Shown: positions 7,515 through 9,035 of the stretch, piece after piece | Layout: each line of letters begins with the position of its first letter | Numbering within the stretch: the first letter of the stretch is position 1 | Origin: an uncultured Opitutaceae bacterium | Lineage (GTDB): Bacteria; Verrucomicrobiota; Verrucomicrobiia; Opitutales; Opitutaceae | DNA: 9,035 nucleotides | NCBI GenBank assembly: GCA_903885525.1 | Contig: CAISJA010000283.1 | Location: 1-9,035 of the forward strand | Direction of reading: 5' to 3' | The notes under the pieces: model-generated | What the model was told of the DNA's origin: nothing | The model's input: only the letters and a program-made list of their open reading frames with translations | Databases searched by the model: none | Position numbers and translations under genes: made by a program

Positions 7515-7625
7515 ACGGGTCGCCCGGGGGGCGGGAAATTGTGAATTGCGTCAGGGTCGGTGCCCGGCTTTGTATCCGGCGCACGTTCATGCGGCGGTCC
7601 GGCCGCCTAGTGAAACCAATCCGCG

Positions 7626-8648
7626 ATGTCTTCGACCCTTTTCACACAAAACACCATCGCCTGCATCTGGGACTTCGACAAGACTCTTATTCCCTCCTAC
7701 ATGCAGGCCCCCCTGTTCCGCCGTTACGGGGTGGACGAGGCTAATTTCTGGGCCGAGACCAACGCCCTGGCCGGGCAGTACCGGAAGCGCGGCTACAGCA
7801 TCTCGCCGGAGATCAGCTACCTCAACCACCTGCTGACCCATGTGCAGGCCGGGCCGATGGCGGGCCTGAACAACCAGATCCTCCGCACCTGCGGGGGCGA
7901 AATCAGCTTCTACCCCGGGCTGCCGGCCTTCTTCGAGCTGTCCCGCGACTGGGTCCGGGCCAAGGCGGAGTATGGGAAGCACGAGCTGGTACTCGAGCAC
8001 TACATCGTGAGCACCGGCCTCGCGGAGATGATCCGCGGCAGCCGGATCGCCGCCCACGTTGACGGCATCTGGGGCTGCGAGTTCATCGAAAATCCGCTCC
8101 GGCCCGGCTTTCTCCGCCAAAAGGAGTTCGGCCTCGAGGCGGCCGCCGAGATTGCCCAGATCGGGATGATGATCGACAACACCACGAAGACCCGCGCCAT
8201 CTTCGAAATCAACAAGGGCACGAACCGCAACGCCGCCATCGACGTCAACGCCCAGATCACCCCCGAGGACCGCCGCATCCCGGTGCAGAACATGATCTAC
8301 ATCGCCGACGGCCCCAGCGACATCCCCAGTTTCTCCGTGGTCAAAAAGGGCGGCGGCCGCACCTACGCGGTATACAATCCCGCGGTGCGTGCTGAATTTG
8401 AGCAGAATGACCGCCTGCGCCAGACCGGCCGGATCGACCACTACGGACCTGCCGATTACACCGCCGAAAGCCCGACCACCCATTGGTTGCACCTCCAGAT
8501 TGAAAAGATGTGCGACCGGATTGTGGCCGACCGCGAAGCCGCCGTGGCCGCGCGCGTGGCCCGTCCCCCGCGCCATCTCAATTCGGCCGAAGACGACGAG
8601 GCGCGCCAACAGGCGAAGCAGCCGAGACAGGCGACTTTTCTCGAATGA
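7626..8648 (+). CDS. HAD-superfamily hydrolase, predicted phosphatase of unknown substrate
   Basis: Probable cytoplasmic Mg-dependent phosphatase (340 residues). HAD motif I is WDFDKTL, with nucleophile Asp16 and acid/base Asp18. Motif II is VSTG (Ser129 or Thr130). A motif III lysine is probably Lys188 (NTTKTRAIF) or Lys197 (NKG). Motif IV is ADGPSDIPS, with Asp228 and Asp232 as metal ligands. The ~110 residues between motifs I and II form an inserted cap domain, rich in aromatic and charged residues, which would set substrate choice. After motif IV come ~100 residues ending in a charged, low-complexity tail (about 315-340). The ATG at 7626 lacks a Shine-Dalgarno sequence. No signal peptide is present. 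The gene stands alone, divergent from prfA with a 111-bp shared upstream region. I recognise the superfamily but no named subfamily, so no specific reaction is claimed. Confidence 0.85.
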   Translation: MSSTLFTQNTIACIWDFDKTLIPSYMQAPLFRRYGVDEANFWAETNALAGQYRKRGYSISPEISYLNHLLTHVQAGPMAGLNNQILRTCGGEISFYPGLPAFFELSRDWVRAKAEYGKHELVLEHYIVSTGLAEMIRGSRIAAHVDGIWGCEFIENPLRPGFLRQKEFGLEAAAEIAQIGMMIDNTTKTRAIFEINKGTNRNAAIDVNAQITPEDRRIPVQNMIYIADGPSDIPSFSVVKKGGGRTYAVYNPAVRAEFEQNDRLRQTGRIDHYGPADYTAESPTTHWLHLQIEKMCDRIVADREAAVAARVARPPRHLNSAEDDEARQQAKQPRQATFLE

Positions 8649-8670
8649 CGCCCCGCCGGGCGGGGGCGTC
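8647..8670 (+). other. GC-rich stem-loop overlapping the HAD gene stop codon
   Basis: GACGCCCC (8647-8654) pairs with GGGGCGTC (8663-8670) in a perfect 8-bp stem around an 8-nt loop. It begins inside the TGA stop of the HAD hydrolase gene. GGAAAAATCA follows, so there is no U-tract on the plus strand. It may still stop or protect the transcript end, but it is not a canonical intrinsic terminator. Confidence 0.4.
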
Positions 8671-8957
8671 GGAAAAATCAGCCGCACTCCAAGCTGTCGC
8701 CGCGCGCCTTGAGCCGGCTCTCTCCGCTGGCGGGGTGAACCGCTTGGTATCGCGCTTGGGTCAGTTGGCGAGCGCCACCTTGGCCGCGCCGGCCTCGGCC
8801 AAAGGCGTTACGGGCGAAGCCAGGGTGAAACGTGGTGTAGAACGCCGGCTATACGTCGAGGTCGGCGCCAACTAGAACCCGTGTCCGCTTTGGCGGGGTT
8901 TTAAGTCGGAGTCGGTCTGCGTGAGCGGTAACGCTTGGGGCTTTCGCGCAGACCCCC
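8671..8957. other. Stretch without a confident gene, rich in inverted repeats
   Basis: Nothing here is a recognisable protein. A plus-strand frame from an ATG at 8645 (overlapping the HAD stop as ATGA) to TAG at 8875 would give 76 Ala/Arg/Val-rich residues. It has no Shine-Dalgarno sequence beyond coding sequence and no family resemblance, so I do not call it. TTGGCC and GGCCAA form an inverted repeat around a GC-rich centre near 8780-8803. CCGC-TTTG-GCGG (8885-8896) is a small hairpin followed by GGTTTT. TGTCCGC at 8882 is a possible outer end of an insertion sequence, but no second end is in view. No tRNA or CRISPR repeat is seen. Confidence 0.4.
8914..8954 (+). repeat. Long hairpin just before the transposase start codon
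   Basis: GGTCTGCG (8914-8921) pairs perfectly with CGCAGACC (8947-8954). The stem continues inward with T-G, G-C, A-T and G-T pairs to 12 bp (8914-8925 with 8943-8954), leaving a 17-nt loop. It ends 3 nt before the ATG at 8958, so a transcript containing the whole stem would hide the ribosome landing region. Such structures at insertion-sequence ends are known to block translation from external promoters. Confidence 0.6.
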
Positions 8958-9035
8958 ATGATTACCCCAGCTCAACACATACGACTCGTGAAGGAATACC
9001 AAAACAACGGCGGCGTGGTCAGTCACGCGGCCCTG
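8958..9035 (+). CDS. Partial transposase N-terminus, IS21-like (runs off the window)
   Basis: An open frame from the ATG at 8958 continues through the right edge, giving 26 residues: MITPAQHIRLVKEYQNNGG followed by VVSHAAL. An amphipathic first helix, a glycine turn and a second helix starting VVSHAAL resemble the N-terminal helix-turn-helix of IS21/IstA-like transposases, which read similarly ('M-I-T-x-x-Q-H-x-R-L-x-x-E-Y-Q'). The frame is closed upstream by TGA at 8922, and ATG 8958 is the first start codon after it. No Shine-Dalgarno sequence is visible, and a hairpin covers the region before the start. The call rests on a short N-terminus. It could instead be another DNA-binding protein of similar fold. 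Confidence 0.5.
   Translation, partial: MITPAQHIRLVKEYQNNGGVVSHAAL

Noticed and set aside
7515..7625. GGCGG-TCCGG-CCGCC palindrome (7593-7607) between prfA and the HAD gene as an operator
   Set aside because: Short GC palindromes are frequent by chance in this base composition, and no paired promoter boxes could be placed around it.
7587..8687. Minus-strand open frame of 366 codons opposite the HAD gene
   Set aside because: The plus strand has all four HAD motifs in order; the antisense product has no family character.

Overview
The window is GC-rich, densely coding bacterial chromosome. It encodes a TonB-dependent outer-membrane receptor and an exported Tsp/Prc-type protease, so the host has a Gram-negative envelope. 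The GC-rich codon use, the rhomboid with a short C-terminal helical extension, the single-cluster ferredoxin and the GGQGVN form of release factor 1 suggest Verrucomicrobiota, perhaps Opitutaceae. That placement is inference from protein style; no rRNA or other marker is present.

Layout from left to right. On the minus strand, a small [4Fe-4S] ferredoxin (1987-2223) is followed by a BtuB-like TonB-dependent receptor (83-1933). A well-formed intrinsic terminator with a UUCG loop lies in the 53 bp between them, immediately before the receptor's ribosome binding site. On the plus strand, and divergent from the ferredoxin, come a rhomboid intramembrane protease (2328-3203) and a periplasmic C-terminal processing protease (3328-5538). 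The protease gene converges, with only 3 bp between stop codons, on the minus-strand pair prfA-prmC (7514 down to 5542). That pair overlaps by ATGA and encodes release factor 1 and the methyltransferase that modifies its GGQ glutamine. Divergent from prfA is a HAD-superfamily phosphatase of unknown substrate (7626-8648).

The last ~390 bp differ in character. A 309-bp stretch rich in inverted repeats has no confident gene. At 8958 an open frame begins that runs off the window and resembles the N-terminal helix-turn-helix of an IS21-like transposase. A strong hairpin sits 3 nt before its start codon, as expected for an insertion sequence that blocks translation from read-through transcripts.

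Most of the window is housekeeping: translation termination (prfA-prmC), envelope proteolysis (rhomboid and Tsp) and outer-membrane uptake (receptor). I did not find a convincing new multi-gene system. The points most worth checking are the terminator before the receptor gene, the hairpin-guarded transposase start at the right edge, and the HAD protein of unknown substrate beside prfA.
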